A DNA stretch of 64,000 bases from Paenibacillus pabuli NBRC 13638. Lineage in GTDB: Bacteria; Bacillota; Bacilli; Paenibacillales; Paenibacillaceae. Below the pieces are notes generated by a model. The model saw only the letters and a list, made by a program, of their open reading frames with translations, did not search any database and was not told where the DNA came from. Below are positions 7,907 to 16,351 of this stretch, piece after piece. Positions within the stretch are counted from its first letter, which is position 1, and every line of letters starts with the position of its first letter. A program made the translations under genes and the position numbers. The DNA is taken from NCBI RefSeq assembly GCF_001514495.1, contig NZ_BCNM01000003.1, positions 310,001-374,000 on the forward strand, read 5' to 3'.

Positions 7907-8452
7907 TTATTTGTCCATTTCTGAAAGGATGATTGATCTATCACTTAGAGAAGAACCTAACGATAGTTCATTTTCTAATAGAGCTACTAAAACCTTGGTT
8001 ACTTTAGAAAACACAGCTTCGCTAGAACCAATTAAACTATGAGCGCCTAAAGTAAATGTAATGCTTCCTGAATGTTGCCAACTAGACTCAAGCAAGACTT
8101 CCTTTGCAGAATTAATTATTGAATTGGCATATTCGGAGGGAATACCTAAATATATCTCTTCGTTTAGTTCTAACTCTGAATCGTATAAGTCATCGGAACT
8201 ATTTTTTATTTTAATTTTTATTCTTAGTTCTGAAGTTTGATTCGGAGTAAATTCTAAACCCAGTAACGCATAGTATGAACTATTCCTAGGCAGTTTCAAT
8301 TCCACCGCCAATTCTTTGTTCTCAGAAACTATTGGCTTAGTTAATTGCAATGATATTTCCAGCTCATGGTCTGCTTCTTTAGGATGTGAGGGTAATTCAT
8401 TTTTCCATAATACCACTTTTCTGAATTTACCCAAATCATTAATAACTTTCAC
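7907..8452 (-). CDS. Putative immunity protein for WXG toxin
   Basis: A 181-residue protein read from a GTG that overlaps the toxin stop as GTGA, with GGGGG eight bases before it. A TTG at 8467 would also be in frame but lies further inside the toxin gene. The protein is beta-strand rich in its first 110 residues (ELEISLQLTKPIVSENKELA, ELRIKIKIKNSS), with no signal peptide or membrane segment. I do not recognise the family. The role as cytoplasmic immunity protein is inferred from the coupled start, the position directly after a polymorphic-toxin gene, and the terminator that closes the pair. Confidence 0.6.
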   Translation of the reverse strand: MKVINDLGKFRKVVLWKNELPSHPKEADHELEISLQLTKPIVSENKELAVELKLPRNSSYYALLGLEFTPNQTSELRIKIKIKNSSDDLYDSELELNEEIYLGIPSEYANSIINSAKEVLLESSWQHSGSITFTLGAHSLIGSSEAVFSKVTKVLVALLENELSLGSSLSDRSIILSEMDK

Positions 8453-9597
8453 TTTTCTAACCCCCAAAATTTAAACCAAGAAGAATTAAATTCTCCAGGC
8501 ATGGATTTAATAACATCAGGATGATAAACGCTAAATGGAGAAACTTCATATTTCTGTATTGCAGATGCATGAGCAGCATCATAGCCCATACCTTTCCCCA
8601 TTTTTGTAAACTCAGAGACTTCATGCATATAAAAGCTAGCATCTGCTCCTGTCAATGGTTTACCAGTTTGCAGAGCACTTTCTATTCGTTGTATCATCGC
8701 TTGATTAGGAGCATAAGAATCAAATGTAGAAATATGGGTTTTTACGATATCAAGCCCTTTTTGTGATACGTTTATTTCCATCCCTTCAAGTTTTCCTAAT
8801 CCTTGTCCAGTCGCCCCTGTGAAATTAGGATTATATGCTCCAGTATTCCCTGTTCCAGGATGGGAAAAGGAATTGATTCTCGCTCCACCTCCTTTAGAGG
8901 TTAATAGATTATGTGGCTTAATCATTGAAGAGGCATATCCGCCACCCAGCATCAATCCACCTACGCCAAATATATTCGCCCAGTGCTCACTAGACCAGGC
9001 ATTCGTTGGAAACGTCGCTTCACGGATCGTACCATGAATACCAAATGTAAGCCAATTGGCCGTATCATTGGGGGAATTGAATGCTTTATCTGCCCGATCC
9101 ACATAACCTTGAACCAGACCACTCGGAATACCGAATGTCCAGTAATCCAAAAAACCACCTATACTATCATATCGCTTCTGATATCGATCATCCGCAGATT
9201 GCATAAAGGCTTGTCCCAATTCGACCAAACTGTCGGCAGACTTCTGAAAAGCATTACGTGTATCAGCTGCTGGTGCCCTGCATTCATCCGGCGGTGGTGC
9301 TGCACAGCTTGGATCATAGGATTGCAGAACTTGCTGATCTGCAAGTCTGAATTTCTCCGCATGCCCTTGTAGCTCTTTGGCAATGGACAGAGATAATGAA
9401 ACAAAGTCATCCATCACCCGCTGCGCAACCATAAAATCAACATAAAACCTTTCCTTTGTGCTACCATCCCACTGTCTTTCGATTTCGAATAAATGTTGTT
9501 TCAAGATGCTGTTCATCTGAAAAACCTGATTCTGAGCTGCTGCAAATTGTTTCGAAACAGATATCAACTGTTCAGGAGTTACTTTTATCGTCGTCAT
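8449..9597 (-). CDS. WXG-type polymorphic toxin, probable type VII substrate
   Basis: A 382-residue modular protein. Residues 1-100 form a WXG100-like helical hairpin with the W-D-G turn at Trp43. About 105-200 form a linker with SADSLVELGQAF and FGIPSGLVQGYVDRADKAF. Residues 205-260 are glycine-rich. About 270-382 form a compact C-terminal domain (GLDIVKTHISTF, ADASFYMHEVSEF, AHASAIQKYEVSPFSVYHPD), a likely toxic tip. ACGAGG precedes the ATG. It would be secreted by a type VII (Yuk/Ess) system, none of which is in the window. The target of the tip is unknown. The N-terminus is paralogous to the protein at 29548-30534. Confidence 0.75.
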   Translation of the reverse strand: MTTIKVTPEQLISVSKQFAAAQNQVFQMNSILKQHLFEIERQWDGSTKERFYVDFMVAQRVMDDFVSLSLSIAKELQGHAEKFRLADQQVLQSYDPSCAAPPPDECRAPAADTRNAFQKSADSLVELGQAFMQSADDRYQKRYDSIGGFLDYWTFGIPSGLVQGYVDRADKAFNSPNDTANWLTFGIHGTIREATFPTNAWSSEHWANIFGVGGLMLGGGYASSMIKPHNLLTSKGGGARINSFSHPGTGNTGAYNPNFTGATGQGLGKLEGMEINVSQKGLDIVKTHISTFDSYAPNQAMIQRIESALQTGKPLTGADASFYMHEVSEFTKMGKGMGYDAAHASAIQKYEVSPFSVYHPDVIKSMPGEFNSSWFKFWGLEK

Positions 9598-9817
9598 GTG
9601 ATACCTCGTTCTAAATATATTTCGTTGTTATACGAATATTTGTTGTTTAGAGTACTATAAGCTTCATATGTACATGGGCTTTTATTATAAAGTGAACACA
9701 GATCATTTCGTAGAGACTGTCGGTTTATTTATCTAGTTCGTATTACCCCTAATTCGTCCCAGATATAACAAAAACAGATCTTCCAGTTCCGAAATAAGAT
9801 CGTTCCCTTAGTGCATA

Positions 9818-9850
9818 CAAAAAAACACCCCGGCGCAAGCGCCGAGATGT
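9818..9850 (-). terminator. Intrinsic terminator of permease gene
   Basis: A 12-bp GC-rich stem (CGGCGC...GCGCCG core with G-U extension) with a T-run on the minus strand, about 40 bp after the permease stop. Confidence 0.8.
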
Positions 9851-9885
9851 CATGTTGTTCTACATTTGCATACTCCCCCCCCATA

Positions 9886-11238
9886 CTAAACTGTTCGTCC
9901 ATTCCTCTTCCTGAATCGAATCAGAGACCAGATAATCAGCACAGCAAGGACAGACAAACAGATGCTAATGCTGAAACGATTGCCTTCATCAAACACAAAC
10001 ATCACTGCAATCACACTAAGACATAGCACCACAGCTCCAGTAATATAAGGAAATCCCCAGACTTTAAATGTCGGTTGTACCGGATATTTTTTCCTTAGCT
10101 TCAGCTGTGAAGTGGCAATACAGATCCACACGAGCATCACGACAAACCCCGGAACCGCCAGCAGCACGCGGAAGAGCTGATCCTGTGCGAACAGTCCCAA
10201 CATGGAGCCTCCAAGCAAGACTACGGCACATACTAACAGTGTGTTAATCGGGCTACCATTACCATTCGTTTGTGATAATGCCTTGGGAGCCTCACCACCT
10301 ACCGCCATGGAGTGCATCATCCTGGAGGCACCATAAATACCGGAATTCGCAGCAGACAAAACCGCTGTCACCAGAATAAAGTTCATAATATGCGCTGCAC
10401 CCGGGAGTCCCGTAGAGCTAAGTACTTGCACAAACGGACTGCTCTCCGGCCCCAGCTCATTCCACGGAATCAAGCCACAGATGATCAGAATCGGTAACGT
10501 GAAGAACAAGATAATTCTCAACATAAAGTTCCCCACAATTTTGGGCATCACCTTGTCCGCATTTTCCGTCTCCGTTAAGGTCAAGCCAATAAGCTCAGAT
10601 CCTCCATACGAGAACATGACGACCAATAGTGCCGAGAAGATCGATGACCATCCATTGGGGAAGAAGCCACCTGCTTGCGTGTAATTTTGCAGATAAGGCG
10701 TGTTGTCACTTGGAATGATCCCGAAGATCAGACCCGCACCAAGGATAATAAAAATAATAATCATGGCGATTTTGATGCCAGCCAGCCAAAATTCAAATTC
10801 CCCAAATACACCTACACTCAGCAGATTGATCAGTATAATAAACACCGCACATGCCAGGCTTAGCATCCATAATGGCACTTCAGTGAACCAATACTGCAAA
10901 AAGCTCCCTGCTGCGATCACCTCAATTACACATACCGATAACCAGAGGAAACAATACATCCATCCCATGATAAAGGAGACTCTGCTGCCGAATGCTTCCT
11001 GCACAAAGTCTTTCATATTTTTGTTCTTATACACCGTAGCCATCTCCGCCATCGCAGCCATGACAACCAGTAACAATAATCCTGCAAAAATGTACGTTAC
11101 AATGACTCCCGGACCTGCGAGTCCAATCGTTTCGGCGCTTCCTTTGAAAATTCCGGTTCCAATGACACCGCCCATAGCCATAAAGCTAATATGCCTTGGT
11201 TTAAGTTTCTTCTGCAATGTTCCTTCTGTCTGAGCCAA
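9886..11238 (-). CDS. Amino acid permease, APC superfamily
   Basis: A 450-residue integral membrane protein with about 12 hydrophobic helices. Residues 10-40 carry the APC signature (LKPRHISFMAMGGVIGTGIF), in which the broken first helix binds the substrate carboxylate and amine. The start is a TTG placed eight bases after a perfect AGGAGG. The open frame runs 46 codons further upstream without a site. It should import an amino acid with protons or sodium. The family members it resembles handle neutral or aromatic amino acids, but specificity cannot be read here. Monocistronic, with its own terminator. Confidence 0.87.
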   Translation of the reverse strand: MAQTEGTLQKKLKPRHISFMAMGGVIGTGIFKGSAETIGLAGPGVIVTYIFAGLLLLVVMAAMAEMATVYKNKNMKDFVQEAFGSRVSFIMGWMYCFLWLSVCVIEVIAAGSFLQYWFTEVPLWMLSLACAVFIILINLLSVGVFGEFEFWLAGIKIAMIIIFIILGAGLIFGIIPSDNTPYLQNYTQAGGFFPNGWSSIFSALLVVMFSYGGSELIGLTLTETENADKVMPKIVGNFMLRIILFFTLPILIICGLIPWNELGPESSPFVQVLSSTGLPGAAHIMNFILVTAVLSAANSGIYGASRMMHSMAVGGEAPKALSQTNGNGSPINTLLVCAVVLLGGSMLGLFAQDQLFRVLLAVPGFVVMLVWICIATSQLKLRKKYPVQPTFKVWGFPYITGAVVLCLSVIAVMFVFDEGNRFSISICLSVLAVLIIWSLIRFRKRNGRTV

Positions 11239-11596
11239 ATTCCAATCCTCCTGATGTAAAAAACGTCTGCAATCCTGTTTTATGCTTATATACACATAAT
11301 GTCCAGTATACCCTATTGTCCATGCCTCAGCCCAGCAGTTCCGTATGGCCAATTCATCCCAAAGCGATGCTGACATGACCTATGTTTTATACCCCACAAT
11401 GATACAAGGCAATCTGTATGCAATTCAATCCGTTCATCTGAATACATTCTACTCTTCTTGCAATCTCCAATATGTATGATTTGTTGCAGTCCACCACTTC
11501 GCACAACAATCATTAAACACAAAAAACCAGCGGTCTGTATGCAACAGAATACTGGTTCCCTGTGTCCCTGCTGTGCTTTTCTGCTTCTTATTTAAA
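11239..11596. other. Intergenic region, permease and ysnE
   Basis: It holds the permease ribosome binding site and leader at its left end and the ysnE terminator (11521-11557) at its right. No gene is supported between them. Confidence 0.6.
11521..11557 (-). terminator. Intrinsic terminator of ysnE
   Basis: The stem AACCAG...CTGGTT has an inner TCTGT/ACAGA helix and a TTTTTTG tail on the minus strand. Confidence 0.75.
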
Positions 11597-12052
11597 CTAT
11601 AATTCCTTCGTCATAAAAGCGCTGTTCGGGTCCAAATTATAATCTGCAAATGGCTCACAGTATACAAACCCAAAATCCTCATACAACTTCCGCGCCGGGA
11701 TAAAAGAATCCATCGAACCCGTCTCCAGACTGATCCGTTTGTATCCCCGATTCTGGGCAACCCCGATAATATGGGCAAGGATTTGTCTCGCTACGCCTTT
11801 TCTCAGGTGAGCTGACGCTGTTCGCATGGACTTCAATTCTGCATGCTCTGAATTCAATTCTTTCATGGCACCGCAGCCCAGCAGCTCTTCCGCTTCCCAT
11901 GCACACCAGAATGTAATCTCAGGTTTCTTCAATCCATCCAGATCCAGAGCGTGAATGCTTTCCGGTGGCGAATCTGCTGCCATGCCCTGCAAATGTTCTG
12001 CAATCAATCCAATGACTTGGTGGCCGTTCAAATCGTCTACTTTGATCTCCAT
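11597..12052 (-). CDS. ysnE: GNAT acetyltransferase YsnE
   Basis: A 151-residue GNAT protein that matches Bacillus YsnE along its length as I recall it: start MEIKVDDLNGHQVIGLIAEH, middle ESIHALDLDGLKKPEITFWC, acetyl-CoA loop SAHLRKGVARQILAHII and end EPFADYNLDPNSAFMTKEL. CAGGAGTGG precedes the ATG at 12052, so an upstream ATG at 12103 is not used. In Bacillus, YsnE has been linked genetically to indole-3-acetic acid production, but its true substrate is not settled. Monocistronic. Confidence 0.87.
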   Translation of the reverse strand: MEIKVDDLNGHQVIGLIAEHLQGMAADSPPESIHALDLDGLKKPEITFWCAWEAEELLGCGAMKELNSEHAELKSMRTASAHLRKGVARQILAHIIGVAQNRGYKRISLETGSMDSFIPARKLYEDFGFVYCEPFADYNLDPNSAFMTKEL

Positions 12053-12308
12053 ATCTACCACTCCTGCCGACAATTTTGTTGTGTGTTGTATCACTGAATA
12101 CATGTCTATGGTTTATATAGTACTACCATGACAGGTTTTCTGACAACAACTTCAAAATTCCGAATGAAATGTCTATTGTGATGCCCTTAAATTTCCATTA
12201 TAGTGAGGCTATCTGATCATAAAAGGGGCGAAGAATATTGCGTAGCAGCCATATAACACATTGTCGTATTGAGGTGAAGCAAACTTAACTTATTCAAAGG
12301 AGACCATC

Positions 12309-12884
12309 ATGACACTATCTACTGAAAATCTGTTTTATAGCAAACGATTGAAAATAACTCCGCCCCGTGCTGAAGACGTGCAGACGATGCTGCAATGGAA
12401 TGAAGATCCCGAATATTTGCGAAATGTGGATACGGATATTGCCATTCCTTATTCGGAAAAGCAGCTTGAGGACGAAGGCGAGACAAAGGACAAGGAAGTT
12501 TACTTCCGGCTTCGAACACGTGAGGATGAACAACTCATTGGATTCGTTGTCATTCACAGCATTGAATGGAACAACCGCTGCGGACAGCTTGCCATTGGCA
12601 TTGGACTCGCAGAGAATCGCAACAAGGGATATGGAACGGAAGCGTTGAATCTTATTTTGCGGTATGCCTTCCATGAGTTGAATCTGGACCGGGTAGGTCT
12701 GGATGTCATCGCCTATAATGCAAAGGGCATCCGTGCGTATGAGAAGGTCGGCTTTCAGTTGGAGGGTCGTGCCAGATCAGCCGTGTATCGTGACGGCAAG
12801 CGCTACGATCGCTTATGGATGGGAATTCTACGACCGGAATGGGAAGCACAAAATCAAATCCATGTGGAGGGCGGACAAGCATGA
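12309..12884 (+). CDS. GNAT acetyltransferase, RimJ/RimL type
   Basis: A 191-residue acetyltransferase of the RimJ/RimL (Acetyltransf_3) group. It opens with LFYSKRLKITPPRAEDVQTM, has the acetyl-CoA loop IGLAENRNKGYGTEALNLIL, and continues with the characteristic NAKGIRAYEKVGFQLEGR and RDGKRYDRLWMGIL. CAAAGGAGA precedes the ATG. Its stop overlaps the start of the DUF1801 gene as ATGA, so the two are translationally coupled. The substrate (ribosomal protein N-terminus or small molecule) is unknown. Confidence 0.9.
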   Translation: MTLSTENLFYSKRLKITPPRAEDVQTMLQWNEDPEYLRNVDTDIAIPYSEKQLEDEGETKDKEVYFRLRTREDEQLIGFVVIHSIEWNNRCGQLAIGIGLAENRNKGYGTEALNLILRYAFHELNLDRVGLDVIAYNAKGIRAYEKVGFQLEGRARSAVYRDGKRYDRLWMGILRPEWEAQNQIHVEGGQA

Positions 12885-13228
12885 ATATGAATACGGAAGT
12901 CACTGAATTTATCGAACAAATCCCCGTTCCCTGGCAAGCCCAGATTGCAGGTAAACTGCGGGAGTTGGTACATCACTCCATCCCTGACGTACAGGAACGT
13001 GTGCAATACAAGAAACCTCATTTCCTGAAAAACGGTAAATATGCAGCGGTCATCTCCCCTTCCAAACCGGCGGTTTCCTTCACGATCTTCAATGCAACCG
13101 GACTTGAACTGCCAGATGGGATATTTGAAGGCCCGGCGGAACGCAAAACTATTAAGATCAAGGAAAAAGATACCCCCGACTATGAGTGGCTGGCTTCCCT
13201 TCTGACACAGGCATCGGCAGAACTCTAA
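12881..13228 (+). CDS. DUF1801-family protein
   Basis: A 115-residue cytoplasmic protein of the DUF1801 (YdhG-like) fold. It has an N-terminal helix (VTEFIEQIPVPWQAQIAGKL), a SIPDVQERVQYKKPHF segment, central strands (YAAVISPSKPAVSFTIFNAT) and a C-terminal helix. Family members include a frataxin-like iron-binding protein and the Bacillus YdhG protein, but most are uncharacterised. The start overlaps the upstream acetyltransferase stop by four bases, so this is a two-gene operon. A function tied to that acetyltransferase is possible but not shown. Confidence 0.82.
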   Translation: MNMNTEVTEFIEQIPVPWQAQIAGKLRELVHHSIPDVQERVQYKKPHFLKNGKYAAVISPSKPAVSFTIFNATGLELPDGIFEGPAERKTIKIKEKDTPDYEWLASLLTQASAEL

Positions 13229-13284
13229 GCTGGAATTGAGGATATAAGGTTTCTCAGATTCTTTCAACCGGCTCTAGCGACCAT

Positions 13285-13316
13285 CAAAAAGGTCAACCAG
13301 CATATCTGGTTGACCT
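13285..13316 (-). terminator. Intrinsic terminator of the gene at 13435-14739
   Basis: A perfect 11-bp stem (AGGTCAACCAG/CTGGTTGACCT) with a 5-base loop and TTTTTG on the minus strand. Confidence 0.85.
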
Positions 13317-13325
13317 AATCATACG

Positions 13326-13370
13326 AAGGGGCTCCCCATAATGTTCTAGACATATGGGATAGCCCCTTTT
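13326..13370 (+). terminator. Intrinsic terminator of the acetyltransferase-DUF1801 operon
   Basis: The stem AAGGGGCT...AGCCCCTTTT has an inner CCCATA/TATGGG-type pairing and a T-run on the plus strand. Confidence 0.75.
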
Positions 13371-13434
13371 AGGTATGCAGCTGTCATTACAATTTAAATC
13401 GCATCTATGAAATAACAGATCATCGTTTCCTTCA

Positions 13435-14739
13435 TCAGGACTGTTGATAAGATACCGCGGTCATCTGACACGGCTCGCATATGAACATGTAATACATGCC
13501 ATCCCCGTATTCCTCAACCTCGCCCCAGTCCAGTTGTCCAACAGCCTTCATTCTCGTGGAACAGCATGGGCAGATCGGATACTCCGCGTCCTGAACCCAT
13601 CCGGGATGGCCCCCAATCTGGGATGTAGAAGGCTCCATCGCCCACTCACTGGCATGGAACGCATGACGTGGTTGAGTCGCAATCTGAAACTGCCGGCCTG
13701 CATCCGGTGCAAGCTGAACATAGTCATCGGGGTCAAGATCATCCGAATCCATTGGCATCACATTATGCGAACTCCAGCACGGTACACCTGCTGAATCCAT
13801 CTCCATATACACTACGCCGTAACAGCTGCATATAACGCAAGTCTGCACTTGAAGTCGCTCACTGTTCCACGCAACGTCCTGCAGTGCCGGATGCCGTACA
13901 TCCAGATCAATTAGGGTTGTTAACGGACTGCCACACCACTCACAGTTATCTCCACTTCCCAATAGCATGGAGATCGGATCGCCAGTTGACGTGCCGTCAG
14001 CCCCTTCATTTTCTATTACTTTATAGAGTGAATAACTTGGGGAGATAAATAAATCCCTGCGCTGGCCATCATTCGTTAACTCCCAACCGGCTTCGGTTGT
14101 ATAGTACTCTGGTGCAACATGCAGCTGATCTGCCCAACGAGGTGGCGACTGCCTCCATTGCTGGAACTGACGTACGACCACTTCATCTCCAATATAGGCG
14201 AGTATGAGCAATAGATTATTCCGATACTCGTCATCAGTATTCACCTGCTGCAAGAGTTGATCACGCACTTCGGCCGAGGCACTCTTATATATAACGGCAG
14301 GGTAGTAGATTTCATGCTCCAGCAGCTCAGGAATCTGTGCAGACAACGAGGTATCATGGTAACAGACCAGATATACCAAAATATCTTTACCTGTATCGTC
14401 ATCCCCTGTACGAATCAGCTGCATCGCATACTCGATCATGAGGGCTTGCTGCTCCGTAGACAAGGACAGATATACCTGTTCTTTGGAATGCTCGTATGCC
14501 ACATAACGGATTAGCGGATCATGAACCTGGCTTGTATGCATGATTTTCAAAATCTCCACAGGGTCCGTCATTCCCTCATACAAGTTTACATCGCGCCGAT
14601 TGGCTTCAATGTATCTTTGATGTGCCTCACGTTCCATCTCCTGCCTGCAAGGCATGCAGTACCCACCTGTTCGGGCAGCCGTTGCTGGCAAAATCGTATT
14701 TGGGCACCCCTCTCGTATGCACGGAATGCGTTCTGTCAT
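13435..14739 (-). CDS. Uncharacterised zinc-knuckle protein, DUF1963-like C-terminus
   Basis: A 434-residue cytoplasmic protein. The N-terminus has two cysteine pairs (IPCIREGCPN and GGYCMPCRQ) that look like a zinc ribbon. The middle (about 60-200) is helical and HEAT-like. The C-terminal half has further CxxC pairs (CEWCGSPL, TCVICSC, CPCCSTRM, CEPC) around a QIGGHPGWVQDAEYPICPCC segment, typical of DUF1963/YwqG-like domains. AGAGGAGGT sits eight bases before the ATG at 14739. It lies 77 bp after the alaX gene on the same strand and may be co-transcribed with it. Molecular role unknown. Confidence 0.65.
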   Translation of the reverse strand: MTERIPCIREGCPNTILPATAARTGGYCMPCRQEMEREAHQRYIEANRRDVNLYEGMTDPVEILKIMHTSQVHDPLIRYVAYEHSKEQVYLSLSTEQQALMIEYAMQLIRTGDDDTGKDILVYLVCYHDTSLSAQIPELLEHEIYYPAVIYKSASAEVRDQLLQQVNTDDEYRNNLLLILAYIGDEVVVRQFQQWRQSPPRWADQLHVAPEYYTTEAGWELTNDGQRRDLFISPSYSLYKVIENEGADGTSTGDPISMLLGSGDNCEWCGSPLTTLIDLDVRHPALQDVAWNSERLQVQTCVICSCYGVVYMEMDSAGVPCWSSHNVMPMDSDDLDPDDYVQLAPDAGRQFQIATQPRHAFHASEWAMEPSTSQIGGHPGWVQDAEYPICPCCSTRMKAVGQLDWGEVEEYGDGMYYMFICEPCQMTAVSYQQS

Positions 14740-14816
14740 CGATGGGTACCTCCTCTGCATTGATCTCGCTTCACGATCCATCGAGTCCAATCCATATGGA
14801 TCAGCGAGATGGTAGA

Positions 14817-15995
14817 TTAGTGATGTCCCAATTGGTCCTTCGTAAATTCATAAAATGCAAGCGCATCTTCACTGCTGGCAAAGCCCGCCTGAGCCATCTT
14901 GTCGCTGCCGCCACCTTTGCCCTGGTAGGCTCCAAGATTGCCCTTGAAGAAAGGTCCACAAGCCCACTCTGGCGGCTGCCCGTTCTGTGCCAGAACGACC
15001 TTGGCCTCCGAGATGCTCGCAAAGAGGACAAGTCCCTCATGTTCTGATGTCAGCTTGGTGGCCAGACTTTGCATATCCTTGAGCGATTTGTCCTCAAAGA
15101 TTTGAGCAATGACAAGCCCTTCCCGTGCAGATAAAAGCTCCTGCGCATAATAAGCGTCATGGGAAGCTTTCACAGCATTCAGCTCTGCTTGCAGCTGTTT
15201 TTGTTCTGCTTCCATTTTGTCGATTCGATCCGCAAGCTCTTCACGGCTCGTTTTCAATTTGGCCGAAATTCCGGTCAGCACGTTATACACAGCGTTGAAC
15301 TCATTCAATGCACGGTATCCACACTTAAAATAAATCCGGGTGCCGCCCTTCACTTTCTCGGTTTTCAACAGTTTAATGATTCCGATCTCACCTGTGGCTG
15401 AGACATGTGTTCCACCGCAAGCGTTATATTCCACACCCTCGATCTCTACGATGCGAATATCTTCAATGACGGAAGGCTGCTTCACTAGCGGCAGTCGTGC
15501 CGCTTCTTCCGCAGTGACCCAGGAACTGCTGATTCTGGCATTTCGGTATATCTGCTGATTGGCCTCCATTTCAATTGCAGATAGTTGGTTCGCACCAAGT
15601 TCAGCTGCGGCTACATCAATCGTGATATAATCCGTCCCCAAATGAAAACTGAACGTCATCGCATCAGCCAGCTTCAGCGTAATGGCCGACAGCAAATGCT
15701 GCCCGGTATGCTGCTGCATATGATCGAATCTGCGCTGCCAATCGATGTGGCAATCCACCTCATTCTGCTCGGGCGCACGCTCCAGCTTATGCAAGACCTC
15801 ACCGTCCTCACTAATCACATCCAGTACATCAATGCCGCCGATCTGCCCCAGATCACAAGGCTGTCCGCCCCCATGTGGGTAAAAAGCTGTTTCTGCCAGC
15901 GTCACATATATGCCATCTTCCTTGTCCACTCTACCTGTAATTTGTGTATGCCACTCCCGTGTGTACGCGGAGTCATAATAGATTTTTTGCGTCAT
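14817..15995 (-). CDS. alaX: Alanyl-tRNA editing protein AlaX-L
   Basis: A 392-residue free-standing editing enzyme, homologous to the editing and C-Ala parts of AlaRS but lacking the aminoacylation domain. It hydrolyses Ser- or Gly-tRNA(Ala) in trans. The zinc-binding catalytic set is present: H96-T-G-Q-H100 and C193-G-G-T-H197. About 230-300 is a coiled coil, and about 310-390 is a DHHA1-like domain ending NLGAYQGKGGGSDKMAQAGF. The length fits the long (AlaX-L) subclass. A purine-rich AAGGGAT precedes the ATG. It may form an operon with the zinc-knuckle gene downstream. Confidence 0.92.
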   Translation of the reverse strand: MTQKIYYDSAYTREWHTQITGRVDKEDGIYVTLAETAFYPHGGGQPCDLGQIGGIDVLDVISEDGEVLHKLERAPEQNEVDCHIDWQRRFDHMQQHTGQHLLSAITLKLADAMTFSFHLGTDYITIDVAAAELGANQLSAIEMEANQQIYRNARISSSWVTAEEAARLPLVKQPSVIEDIRIVEIEGVEYNACGGTHVSATGEIGIIKLLKTEKVKGGTRIYFKCGYRALNEFNAVYNVLTGISAKLKTSREELADRIDKMEAEQKQLQAELNAVKASHDAYYAQELLSAREGLVIAQIFEDKSLKDMQSLATKLTSEHEGLVLFASISEAKVVLAQNGQPPEWACGPFFKGNLGAYQGKGGGSDKMAQAGFASSEDALAFYEFTKDQLGHH

Positions 15996-16103
15996 CGAAT
16001 CATCCCGATCCCTTCTCGTTCAAATGGCTATTCATACTCTCCAGATTACACTATCTGGAACCTGCAAGCCAAATTCCCACCTCACATCACTGCTTTTCCA
16101 TAT

Positions 16104-16142
16104 CAAAAAGACCGCTCTGTAAGCCAAGCTACAGAGCGGTCT
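16104..16142 (-). terminator. Intrinsic terminator of the gldA-dhaKL operon
   Basis: A perfect 13-bp stem (AGACCGCTCTGTA/TACAGAGCGGTCT) with an 8-base loop and TTTTTG on the minus strand. It lies about 210 bp after the dhaKL stop, leaving a long 3' UTR. Confidence 0.85.
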
Positions 16143-16351
16143 CCTTACTTATATCCACTATCCACGTTAAATGAAACGTTGGATATGGATTGTACCTATG
16201 ATTACACCAAAACGGAGATTGCAGTCATATTAATTTTGGTATAGACACAAGAGCGAAACAGACAGATTTCTATCTGTGTAGTTCCTGAGTGTCTAAATCA
16301 AGTATGGTCTGCAATCGGAGTGGCCAAGTTTAATCTCGTTGCACTCCATTT

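Noticed and set aside
8457-8642. 61-codon minus-strand frame inside the toxin gene
   Set aside because: Out-of-frame shadow of the toxin C-terminus.
15585-16244. 219-codon plus-strand frame
   Set aside because: Mostly antisense to alaX and crosses the dhaKL terminator. No coding character.
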